A stretch of 64,000 nt of DNA from Cryptomeria japonica (lineage: Eukaryota; Streptophyta; Pinopsida; Cupressales; Cupressaceae), in assembly GCF_030272615.1 (NCBI RefSeq), contig NC_081410.1:147182849-147246848 (forward strand), read 5' to 3'. Numbering within the stretch: the first letter of the stretch is position 1; the number at the start of each line of letters is the position of its first letter. The position numbers were made by a program, and so were the translations under genes. The notes below the pieces were generated by a model. That model was not told where the DNA came from. It did no database searches and was given only the letters and a program-made list of their open reading frames with translations. Shown here piece by piece: positions 38,490 through 48,713 of the stretch.

Positions 38490-39389
38490 TGATGCAGAAG
38501 CACCGGTGTAGTTCTTACCAATTGATCAGTTTTTAGTGGAATTTCTTCGAGATTGTAGCATTTCTTCTTGTTTGAGAGTTCAACGTTGTGGATTTGTATT
38601 TATTCCCTTGAGTTCATTATCTTTATCATGTTCGAGTTTCATGTCATTTGGCTTTGTTTCCGGTGAGATGTGGATTCCGGTATTGGCTCGGTTGGTATGT
38701 TCTTAACAATTACTCTGGTAGTGTGGTGAGCGAAGATGATTTCGGGTTTCGGTTGATCTCTGTGACTTGTAGATCGTTAGAGATGTTGCTTTGGGCCTTG
38801 GCCAGTATTCCCAGAGGTCCATGCTTCATTTTATGTTTTTGGTGATTTAAGCTAGCATGTTACCATTGAACGTTTCATGAACTAGTTGGTCTTTGGGCCG
38901 ACTTGATTGACTTATAATTATTTGTGAATGGTATATATGGATGCTGGTGAATCATTTGAGAATATAGAAGTTAGACGATTGAAGATAGAGTTTAGATATC
39001 AAGCAAAGATGTAGAACTGGCGAAATTCTGATTCGGTAGGACTAAGGATGGAAGGTTGAGGTCCGGGTTAGGGTACAACCGACAAACTGTTCCTGGAAGC
39101 TGATTTGATATGAGGATGATCTACGGATCTTGTAATTGCATTGTGAGAATTGTTTGTATCCTGGACTACAATCTAGCATGTGGCATGTGTAATTCTTCAA
39201 ACTGTTATAAGATTTATAATAAGATTCATTCATATTGTTTACCAGTTATTTGTTATGTTATGTTATTGGCTGTTCTTTTTGTTGTTTATGGCATCTTTTT
39301 ATTGGTTACCGGTATGTTGTGAATGATTTGTGTGTTAAGCTGCAAGGTTGGGTTGTCCTTCATTGGATCTCTCTACCTTGGCTACGTCA
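38490..39389 (+). repeat. 5' LTR of element D
   Basis: 900 bp, TGATGCAGAAGCACCGG to ...GCTACGTCA. It pairs with 39746-39774 plus 47687-48571. Confidence 0.75.
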
Positions 39390-39391
39390 AA

Positions 39392-39403
39392 TGGTATCAG
39401 AGC
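39392..39403 (+). other. Primer-binding site of element D (tRNA-Met)
   Basis: TGGTATCAGAGC two bases after the LTR end, a perfect match to the site in A, C and F. Confidence 0.88.
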
Positions 39404-39745
39404 TAGTTTGTGAACCTATTGTTGGATAGAGTGTTGTTTATGCACCGGTTGGTTGGAGAGAAGATTGAGGCAACTCATGGACTTGTTCAGATCACTGAAC
39501 GTGAGACAGAGCAAGGTTTGTAGGCAGATCGTCGATCCTAGAGCTTGAGGCAGTTAGTGGGTGGAGACTTGAATAGATCACTGATTGAGGCAGGCCACAG
39601 TTTGGACCGGTAGATCATCATGGAGAGGCAACCAAGAGTTGTAGTCAGATCGTTGAACCCCCCCGAGGCAATTGCAAGTACCTATTGACTGATCACCGAA
39701 CCTGATCAAATGATGGAACTCACTTTTCAATTAACCATAAGAGTC
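39404..39745 (+). repeat. Interior of element D with degenerate repeats
   Basis: The short interior repeats two words in diverged form: GAGGCA (about 39467, 39547, 39586, 39616, 39664) and CAGATCACTGAAC-like (about 39487, 39524, 39575, 39602, 39646, 39685). Spacing is roughly 30-60 bp. No open frame is present. A packaging or secondary-structure role is possible but only a guess. Confidence 0.5.
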
Positions 39746-39774
39746 TGATGTGGGAGCACCGATGTAGTTATTAC
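39746..39774 (+). repeat. 3' LTR of element D, first part
   Basis: TGATGTGGGAGCACCGATGTAG matches the start of the 5' LTR of D. Element C then intervenes and the LTR continues at 47687-48571. Confidence 0.7.
39770..39774. repeat. Target-site duplication of element C
   Basis: ATTAC here against CTTAC at 47682-47686. The 5' LTR of D has CTTAC at this position, so the left copy has mutated by one base. Confidence 0.7.
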
Positions 39775-40923
39775 TATTACTATTTACTAAGTTGTCATTA
39801 GTTTTATGTCCAAAGTCATCCTATATACTCTAGTTGGTTAATACTACCGAAATATTCAGTCGGTAAGTACTAAGGGTGTCAGTTACAGAAGAAAGGCTAG
39901 TCACCGAGATGAGAAATACTGAGTTGCCTACTGAGTAAAGTTCTTATGTCTACCGAGTAGAAAATAAGGTATACTGAGTTAATCTGAACCAAGTGGAAAC
40001 ATGTTACAAGATTCGAGAACAGGGAACCGTTATTACATAGGGAATTGCACTTAAAGATTTTGAATGATTTTGAGGAAGTTTATCCAATGAAATAATTTTT
40101 ATGTTTATTCATTCGATAAAACATGTTTGTATGATTGATGTATGAACAAGATCACAACCTCAGAGATCTATATATACAGAGTGATTTGAGTATCTAACAT
40201 ATAGAGGAAAGATGATGATTTGAAAATGAAAATCATGAGAGAAGATAAGATGTGATGATTGAACAAAGATATTCAAAGGTCACCGAGAAGGTTTTCAAAG
40301 AACAGTTTAAGGGATAGAGAATACAAAAGAGGTTACCGAGCTGATCTATCAATTACCGAGGTATGCTATGAGCATGGTAATTTCATATTGAGCACATAGA
40401 GTCTGCTATAACATTTCAGATGTAAAGTTGCAGATATTTTGTAAAGACTATGATTGAATTATTTGAGTTGTGATAGAAACCTTTAACTGGGTAAAAGACT
40501 CTAACAAAGTCTATAAATTGTAAAGCCTTTAACCAGGTACAACATTTTGTCAAAGTGTTTGTAAAATCCTTTAGCAAGGTAGATCTAAAGATCTTGGTAC
40601 TCCTAACAGGGTAAGCTATCAAAAATAGCTAAACATATAGCTCTAACCGAGCAACCTTTATTATTGTAGTAGTGAAGTTGTGGGTGCCATCCCCACGGCA
40701 GTTTTTCTCTCTAACCAAGAGTTTCTGCGTAGCCAAAATATTTGTGTCATGGAGTGAAATGTGTATGGATGTTATTTCTATGATTATGTTTTAGCATTAT
40801 ATATTATGAGATCAACTATACATAGTTTATGTTTATCAGTAAGATTGTTTTTGAAGAAAAGTTTTGAAGTATTGATTCACCCCTCCCCTCTCAGTACATT
40901 AGCTTTCCTTGTTGGACCTAACA
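39775..40923 (+). repeat. 5' LTR of element C
   Basis: 1,149 bp ending ...TTGGACCTAACA. It begins TATTAC where the 3' LTR has TGTTAC, a mutated terminus. Near its end is the shared motif GATTCACCCCTCCCCTCTCA (40875-40894). Confidence 0.88.
40169..40176 (+). promoter_or_regulatory. TATA box in 5' LTR of C
   Basis: TATATATA within GATCTATATATACAGAG. It is identical in the 3' LTR (about 46927-46934). It would drive the element's genomic RNA. Confidence 0.55.
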
Positions 40924-40925
40924 AT

Positions 40926-40937
40926 TGGTATCAGAGC
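40926..40937 (+). other. Primer-binding site of element C (tRNA-Met)
   Basis: TGGTATCAGAGC two bases after the 5' LTR. Confidence 0.92.
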
Positions 40938-40985
40938 TCTACTCTTGGAAAAGGGTTTTACAACCTAAAGAGAAAGATCCTATCA

Positions 40986-42299
40986 ATGGAAGGCTATAAC
41001 CAATCACATAGAATTGTGAATCTCCAAGAAGAATTGGATCATGCTAATCAAGTGATTGCAGACATGCAGAGACAAATGCAAAAATCACTGAAAGTCAGAA
41101 GAAGATTGTCTGATGATTTGCAGGACTCACAAGAGTTGGTGGAACAAATTGAGACATCATCTAAGAATAGCATATCGGAAAAGTCTGAAGAAATGATTGT
41201 AGAATTGAAAGAAAATAACAAAGCACTGAATGATCAACTAAAAGCAATGAGAAGGGAACATGAGTATTTCAGTACACAGATGACTGAAAATATTGATGCA
41301 TTGAGAACAACTGAAGATAACATAAGAGATATAGAAAAAGAAAAAGAATAGCTAGAAGCATTGTTGTCTGAAAAGAATGATGAAATCACAAGGATGACTG
41401 GAATTCAACATAATCTGTCTGATCAATTGGGTTATGCACATCATGAAGAAACTCTAAAAGAAAATGAGAACCAAGCATTGAAACTTGAATTATCAAGATT
41501 GACTGATGAACTTGAAGCAGAAAAGAAGTCAAAAGAAACACTGAAGAAAAGCTATGAAGCGTCAAGAATGTTGGATGAGCAACTAAACATAAGATCACCC
41601 AACAAATTTGTCGGACTCAGTTACAAAAGAAAAAACTCTACCGAGAAAGGAATCAACACCACCGAGAAAGGAGAATCATCAAAGAAGGCTGGAAACAAAG
41701 ATAATTTGAAAGATAAGAAGCCTATTTGCAACTACTGTGGAAAACAAGGACATACTGTCAACATGTGCTGAATCAAAAAAGGTAAGCAATCGAATGTCAC
41801 TAGGTCTGATGGTTATTGTTACAATTGCAATAAGTATGGTCACACATCTAAACAATGTAGGACAAAGTCTGTTGGCAATTATCAGAAGGAAAAATTCAAG
41901 GGGTTTTGCAAAAACTGCAATAGATATGGACACAATACCGAGAAGTGTTGGTTTAAGCAGAAAAACTGTATGTGGTCTCCACACCGAGCAAGTGATAGAA
42001 GCTACCGAACTCACATAGATCTCAATCGTCAATATACTGTAGTACCATGGGATTACAATACAAGGATATGGTGTGAATGTTGTGGAAGGTATGGACATAT
42101 AAGTGCAAACTGTATGATAAGGTTTGGAATGAACAACTAGAGATCATGGAGAAATCTTGGAATGGCATGCTTTCATTGTCATAAATTTGGACACTTGGCT
42201 AAAGATTGCAGGGATCAACCTAGAGGAGATACTGAAGAGATAAGAATCAAATTACAGAAAAACTAGAAAAAGAAGGGAAATGGGTCAAATAATGAATAA
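40986..42299 (+). pseudogene. Element C ORF1: coiled coil plus five zinc knuckles
   Basis: 438 codons in one frame with four internal stops (TAG 41349, TGA 41769, TAG 42138, TAG 42264) and no frameshift. It starts MEGYNQSHRIVNL just after the primer site. Residues 10-200 are a long charged coiled coil. SRMLDEQLNIRSPNKFVGL then matches the LDEML...GLGF segment of A. Five CCHC boxes follow: CNYCGKQGHTVNMC, CYNCNKYGHTSKQC, CKNCNRYGHNTEKC, CECCGRYGHISANC and CFHCHKFGHLAKDC. Copia Gag usually has one knuckle and an N-terminal capsid (UBN2-type) domain, which is not seen here. It is probably an RNA-binding Gag derivative. Confidence 0.8.
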
Positions 42300-42861
42300 A
42301 GCACCTTACCTACCGAGTTAGGTGCATCTACTTCTAATTAATCAATAAAGGTATGAAGGGACTGCGTTTTCACAAGGTCAGATCTTAACAGTTCCTATTT
42401 TAATCATGAACATAATTCCAAAATCTACGTAGCTAAGATGTATTAACATTTTTGAAATTGTATCTAGTCTTATGATTTACCAAAGAAGTCCATAAATGCA
42501 GTAAACCTGTCTAGTTGGTAAAAGCATATAAGGAAGTTAGTCGGTAAAGTGAAACCAAGTGCATTTAATGCTTATCTTACCTAATTGCATGAAGCTCGAT
42601 AAGGTAAAGGGTGTATTTAAAGTTCTTTGTGCTGTCATTTTACACTTACCAGTTTTCAAAGAGTAGAGCTAAGCGAATCAAAGGTGGTCAAACATTTCCA
42701 GAGTGAATTCAAGGTACTTTCACACAATCTTAAATGCATTTTCAAGCAAGTTAACTGATCAATATCAGTTGTGAATATTTGCATTATATTTACTAAGTCG
42801 AAAGTGTTTTCTAGTTAGTTGAAACCCTAAGCTAATTTGTTAGTAGAAATACAAGTTTGAA
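42300..42861 (+). other. Spacer between ORF1 and ORF2 of element C
   Basis: 562 bp with no open frame; AT-rich. In a complete Copia element pol would follow gag, but no remnant of it is visible. The spacer might carry an acceptor site or a second promoter for ORF2; I see no clear signal. Confidence 0.4.
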
Positions 42862-45800
42862 ATGGCTCCCAAGATGCAGAAACTCGTTGTAGTTGAGACT
42901 ATTGAGAAGCCCTCACTAAAGTATTCCTTACCTCCCAAAGTGGCATATGAACCCGACGAGAAAACTGCATTTTCTCTTATTTCGAATAGGGTTCTGTTGG
43001 TTGAAGATGTCAGATTTTATACTAAGTGCCATGTTGAAGAGCTAGGTCATATCGAAATTAAGGACATGTGTGATGAATTATGCACCGATGGAATCTTGGA
43101 TAGTAAGTTTGAGCATATCAAAGTTAAGGGGTTGACCGAAGCCCTAACCTATCCTCGAGTTTTTAAACCCCAATGGGTCAAATTTGTCTTGAGCAGAGTG
43201 CATGATGACTTTATGTGGTTAGAGGATCAACCATTCAAGATCACCAAGGAGATTATTCACATAATAACCGGATACCCTATATTCGACCATGCCTGAGCAC
43301 AGAAGATGATTTCATAGAAGGAATTGATAACTTTAACTGGAGTTGAGTCTGATTGCAAAGGTCTTAAGTTGAATAATGTAACAGATGCAGAACTAAAGTT
43401 TGCAATTAGAGTCATTGGTTATTGTTTCTTCCAGTCAGCAAGAGAAAATAGTGTACCGTGTGCAGCTGTGGATTTGGCCTATAAAATTGTGAAAAAGGGT
43501 ATGAAAATTAATTTATGTGAAGTATTGTTGAAGAATCTTTTTGAAAATCTCAACACAATGAGGAAACCTAAGAAGAATAACACTGCTAACACACTAAAGT
43601 TTGGGTCACTCTTAGTGTGTATGTTCTTCTATTTTCAGAAGTTCTTTCCTTCAGTCGGTAACATTGTTTGGGAATTACACCAACCAACCACCCATCAGAT
43701 AAATGATTTTATCAATCAACCAGGTGTTAATTTCAATGAGATAATGGATGATTACTTCAACAAATTTTAGGAAAAGATGCATAACAGGTACAGGATCCCA
43801 CCTCAGCTAGTGGAAAAATATAAGGATACTATATGTTTTGAAGTGGACACCGACTACTATTATGTCAATGCAGTAGAACCTAGAACTCAATCTTTACCGC
43901 CTATGAGTTATGAGATTGATTTTGATATTACTCAACAGCAGATAGATGCTTTTCTGGCACTTCCAAGGCACTCGACCGAGATCAGGTATGGTACCTATGA
44001 AGAGGTAAAAGAGAAGGTAAAAATGAGCATAGTAGTACCAAAGGCTACCAGAAAAGCCACTAAAATGATCAAAGATTTAACTAAGAAATTTGGAGAAGGT
44101 TCTACCTCCACACCTACTAAGCCAACAAGTAGGAAAGATGATCAACTTTCAATTGAGGAAGAATCTTAAGCTCAAGAAGCAGCAATTACTCTGAGCACCG
44201 AGTTGCCAAAGGGAAAAATATTGAAAAGAAAGAAACAAGATACAACTAAGGTATCACCGACTCCACCAGTTAAGTGACCTAACACTAGATCATCTGCAGT
44301 GTCACCCGGTAAGAGGTAGAAAAATGTTGAATTGCCTAAGGTTACAAAGACTTATAGAAAGTTGACCAGGAGACTCATTTTGAATAAGGAGTCAAGTGAC
44401 ACAAAATCCGAAGATGCAAATAAATTTTAGATTGTTAAAAGCACAAAGGAAGATGTACACAATGTTGACAATTTTTGTGCAAAATTGAAACAATATGGAG
44501 GATTTGGGTCATTCAGGTATGTAAAATATGACTCCAGAACAGAAGAAGAGAAGAGGAAAATAGAAGAGTCAGTAGTATGTACACTTCTCAAATTCTGAGT
44601 GGTTCCATTGGAAGTAGTTGATTTTCTTCTAAAAGCATTGTCCTCTCATATTGACAACAGATGGAAATATGCTATGGACTTGGAGAAGCAAATAAGAGAA
44701 AGAGTTTTGGTACATCTCTTTCCAGACATGTTGGTAGATGATATAAGAAATCATTTGAAAAACTACTAGACAAATTTTCAAGTAAAGCAAAGGGCCTTGA
44801 AAATGATGAATGGACTTTATCTTGAAGTAGAAAAGGAAACTAAAGAAAAATGGCAAGAAATTTTCAGAATTCAGACTGAAGAACCTCAAGGTGAAGTGGA
44901 AATAGTTGACATCACCAAGCAAGATCCTGCTTCAACTATTCAAATAGATGAGGATGTCATGGACAATGAGGCACAGGAAGAAGAAATGATAGAAGGAAAT
45001 GCCTATGCCAAACTAGTATCAATTGAATCAGTCTTGGAACAAGTTAAGTCCTATCCTCCGGTAACTCAACAAGTGACAACTGAGAAACCTCAGGACATAG
45101 AACAAGGAAAAGAAGATCAAAAGGCTACACAAGGTGAATCTAACTCTTAGGCCACAAGCGAGCAAACTTCTCAAGCTCCTGCAAGCACTAAAACTGTTGC
45201 CACTGAGACCCCAAGAAAGGAAACATCGAAGGATACAACAGAGAAAACAGGAACTGACAAAAGTGTTGCTCCCATTGAGCAACATACCGAGGAAGATCAA
45301 GCCTCCAAAGCTATTTTACTCATTCAACCGGTAAAGGCATCATCATCAAAGGAGAAGAAAGCAAAGAAGCACAGTTTCAAGATAGATCTGTCAAAGCCTA
45401 TTGTGCTGCCGAATGTTGGCATTTCAAAACTAAAAGGGCAAGCACTTACTGAATTCAGTGAGCTTTGTAAAGCCAAAGTAGAACAGGAAAAATAGATAGC
45501 TATTTAGAAGAAGAACCGAGTACTTTAGAAGGTTAAAGCATTATTGACAGACATGCTACCTAAAGCTACCGTAAGTAAAGATGCTACCATCCATATGCAA
45601 CTGGATGAACTACTCACTCAATTGGAAACATCAAGAGTAGAGCCATCAGAATACCTTAGCAAATTAAAAGAAAAAGAGCTAACTGCCAAGATGATTGAAG
45701 AAGTGCAGAAAGCAATTGCTATAGGTAAAGTCAAGCTTGTTGGATTCATTTTTGAGTTGTCCCCTCAACTCAAGCACGTTATTCATTTATTCCAGAAGTT

Positions 45801-46236
45801 ATGTACATTTTCATTCTTTATTAAAGATATCAAGCATAAGACCAAAGTCATTGAAAAAGAGATTACTGATCTCTCAAATAAACTGACTACCGAGCCAAAT
45901 TCTATTCAAGATTTTTTTACAAAGCTACAAACTCTTATGGCTCAGCAGTTAGAACTTCAGAATGAAGAGCACAAAATAAGGATGGATATTATGACTCTTC
46001 AGACATTATTTATTCCCCATCTGTCATCAGGACAAGAGCAGATCAACCGAGCTACCCAACTATCCACACAAGCAGAGGGAGGCACTTTAGATGGTTTGAT
46101 TTCATTGTTAGCTGATATTACAGCTTAGAATTCTTTAATGGAAAGTGTCAAGGATGCACTTACCAACGCTCTCAAAGACGCTCGTACTAAGTATAAATCT
46201 ATTTTTGACCAGTTGCCCCCACCTAATGGTAACTAG
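42862..46236 (+). pseudogene. Element C ORF2, 1,125-codon frame of unknown function
   Basis: One frame from MAPKMQKLVVV (42862) to TAG 46234-46236. It has 14 internal stops (10 TAG, 3 TGA, 1 TAA) and no frameshift. Residues 1-300 form the best-conserved part (LLVEDVRFYTKCHVEELG; FVLSRVHDDFMWLE then PFKITKEIIHIITGYP; AYKIVKKGMKINLCEVLL). DTICFEV and VEPRT follow near residue 330. The middle is Lys/Ser/Thr/Glu-rich and probably disordered. Residues 900-1120 are helical with likely coiled coils. No protease, polymerase or nuclease motif is visible. Related ORFs lie in A and B. It could be the env-like ORF of a Copia lineage or a captured plant gene; neither is shown. Confidence 0.75.
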
Positions 46237-46246
46237 TTTTGATGTT

Positions 46247-46262
46247 TGTCAAAAAGGGGGAG
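46247..46262 (+). other. Internal polypurine-like tract of element C
   Basis: TGTCAAAAAGGGGGAG, just after the ORF2 stop and 270 bp before the LTR-adjacent tract. A, B and F have the same arrangement. Two further G-rich words (about 46336 and 46391) lie between them. Confidence 0.6.
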
Positions 46263-46517
46263 TGTATCAAGTATACAGAGTATTTGAGTGTACAAAGTTC
46301 ATACTATCTACCGAGTGTACAGATGAAATTGACAGGGGGAGCATGGAACATCAGGAGCATGCAAATCAAGTTTTGTACAACATATTGATAAGGGGAGTAT
46401 GTATTTGAAGTATGTATTTGAACAAATGTATATACTGTCATTTCAGTCAAATTTTGTAAGTATATAGATTTTGTGTTATGACTTTGAAAGGAGTTTTGTC
46501 AAACATACCAAACTAAT

Positions 46518-46532
46518 GTCAAAAGGGGAGAT
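46518..46532 (+). other. Polypurine tract of element C
   Basis: GTCAAAAGGGGAGAT directly before the 3' LTR (TGTTACTATT). Confidence 0.85.
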
Positions 46533-47681
46533 TGTTACTATTTACTAAGTTGTCATTAGTTTTATGTCCAAAGTCATCCTATATACTCTAGTCGGTTAAT
46601 ACTACCGAAATATTCAGTCGGTAAGTACTAAGGGTGTCGATTACAGAAGAAAGGCTAGTCACCGAGATGAGAAATACTGAGCTGCCTACCGAGTAAAGTT
46701 CTTATGTCTATCAAGCAACAAAGAAGGTATACTGAGTTAATATGAACCAAGTGGAAACGTGTTACAAGATTCGAGAACAGGGAACCGTTATTACATAGGG
46801 AATTGCACTTAAAGATTTTGTATGATTTTGAGGAAGTTTATCCAATGAAATAATTTCTATGTTTATTCATTCGATAAAACATGTTTGTATGATCGATGTA
46901 TGAACAAGATCACCGCCTCAGAGATCTATATATACAGAGTGATTTGAGTATCTAACATATAGAGGGAAGATGATGATTTGAAAATGAAAATCATGAGAGA
47001 AGATAAGATGTGATGATTGAACAAAGATATTCAGAGGTCACCGAGAAGGTTTTCAGAGAAAAATTTAAGAGACAGAGAATACAGAAGAGGTTACCGAGCT
47101 GATCTATCAATTACCGAGGTATGCTATGCGCATGGTAATTTCATATTGAGCACATAGAGTTTGCTATAACATTTCAGATGTAAAGTTGCAAATATTTTGT
47201 AAAGACTTTGATTGAATTATTTGAGTTGTGATAGAAACCTTTAACTGGGTAAAAGACTCTAACAAAGTCTATAAATTGTAAAGCCTTTAACCAGGTACAA
47301 CATTTTGTAAAAGTGTTTGTAAAATCCTTTAGCAAGGTAGATCTAAAGATCTTGATATTCTTAACAGGGTAAGCTATCAAAAATAGCTAAACATGTAGCT
47401 CTAACCAAGCAACCTTTATTATTGCAGTAGTGAAGTTCTGGGTGCCATCCCCACGGCAGTTTTTCTCTCTAACCAAGAGTTTCTACGTAACCAAAATATT
47501 TGTGTTATGGAGTGAAATGTGTATGGATGTTATTTCTATGATTATGTTTTAGCATTATATATTATGAGATCAACTATACACAGTTTATGTTTATCAATAG
47601 GATTGTTTTTGAAGAAAAGTTTTGAAGTACTGATTCACCCCTCCCCTCTCAGTACATTAGCTTTCCTTGTTGGACCTAACA
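46533..47681 (+). repeat. 3' LTR of element C
   Basis: 1,149 bp with intact TGTTAC...CTAACA ends. It is the better-preserved of the pair. Confidence 0.9.
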
Positions 47682-47686
47682 CTTAC

Positions 47687-48571
47687 TGGTTGAGCAGTTT
47701 TTAGTAGAATTGCTTGGAGATCGTGGAATTTCTTCTTGTTTGAGAGTTCAACGTTGTGGATTTGTATTTATTCCCTTGAGTTCATTGTCTTTATCGTGTT
47801 CAATTTATTCATGGCATTTGGCTTTGTTTCTGGTGAGACGTGGATTCTAGCATTGGCCCAGTTGGTATGTTCTTATCGGTTAGTCTGGCAGTGTGTTGAG
47901 AGAAGATGATTTTGGGTTGCGGTTGATCTCCATGACTTGTGGATCGTTAGAGATGTTGCTTTGGGCCTTGGCCGGTATTCCCGGAGGTCCGCACTTCATT
48001 TTATGTTTTTGTGTTTGTTCTTGGTGATTTAAGCTGACATGTTACCATTGCATGTTTCATGAACCGATTGGTCTTTGGGCCGACTTGATTGAGTTATAAT
48101 TATTTGTGAACGGTATATATGGAAGCTGGTGAATCATTTGAGAATATAGAAGTTAGAAGATTGAAGACAAAGTTTATATATCAAGCAAAGATGTAGAGCT
48201 GGTGAGATTTTGATCCGGTAGGACTGAGGCTAGAAGGTTGAGGTTCGGGTTAGGGTAGAACCGGTAGACTATTCCCGAAAGCTGATTTGATATGAGGATG
48301 ATCTGCGAATCTTGTAATTACATTGTGAGAATTGTTTGTATCCTGGATTGTGATCCAGCATGTGGCATGTGTAATTCTTCAAACTATTATAAGATTTATA
48401 ATAAGATTCATTCATATTGTTTACCGGATATGTGTTTTGTTATGTTACCGGTTGTTCTTTATGTTGTTTCTAACATCTTGTTATCATTTACCAGTATGTT
48501 GTGCATTATTTGTGTGTTAAGCTACAAGGTTGGGTTGTCCTTCATTGGATCTCCCTCCCTTGACTACGTCA
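47687..48571 (+). repeat. 3' LTR of element D, remainder
   Basis: It continues the D LTR after element C and ends TGACTACGTCA. It matches 38519-39389. Confidence 0.75.
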
Positions 48572-48713
48572 AATAGTCCTTGGATCTCCCTTTCTCACAA
48601 TAAGTAGACAAAATTGATCTATCTCCCTAGGCTCATTTGTATTCCCAATGTGTTGGCAAAATTGAGATTAGGTCCTAGTCACCCGATCTCGCTTTTCCCG
48701 CCTCCACACTACT

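Larger units (their letters stand above)
39775..47681 (+). mobile_element. Element C: youngest and best-preserved pol-less element
   Basis: A 7.91-kb plus-strand element with two LTRs of exactly 1,149 bp (about 96-97% identical by eye), primer site, ORF1, ORF2, two polypurine tracts and a 5-bp duplication. No pol domain is present. ORF1 and ORF2 each keep a single reading frame with stops only, which makes C the best copy for studying the family. It sits at the innermost level of the nest, consistent with its high LTR identity. Confidence 0.88.
38490..48571 (+). mobile_element. Element D: TRIM-like non-coding LTR element, split by C
   Basis: Two LTRs of 900 and 914 bp flank an interior of only 356 bp with a canonical tRNA-Met primer site and no coding capacity. 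Excluding C it is about 2.17 kb. The plan is that of TRIM or short LARD elements, although the LTRs are longer than is usual for TRIMs. Its 3' LTR was hit by C 29 bp after its start. It must have been mobilised by proteins from another element. Confidence 0.75.
36987..48708 (+). repeat. Solo LTR S2, split by element D
   Basis: The two parts, 36987-38489 and 48577-48708, add to 1,635 bp and align with S1 from end to end, including the join (S1 has ATTCCTTGAGTCTC where S2 has AGTCCTTGGATCTC). It is bounded by a perfect CTACT duplication. It entered the 5' LTR of B in plus orientation, lost its interior by LTR recombination, and later received D. Confidence 0.8.

Noticed and set aside
40416-40622. 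Repeated small frame in both C LTRs (also 47174-47380)
   Set aside because: It is antisense within the LTR leader, is duplicated only because the LTR is, and shows no coding features.
41737-42098. Open frames on both strands overlapping the zinc-knuckle region of C ORF1
   Set aside because: They are in other frames over ORF1, whose own frame encodes five CCHC boxes; they are shadows.
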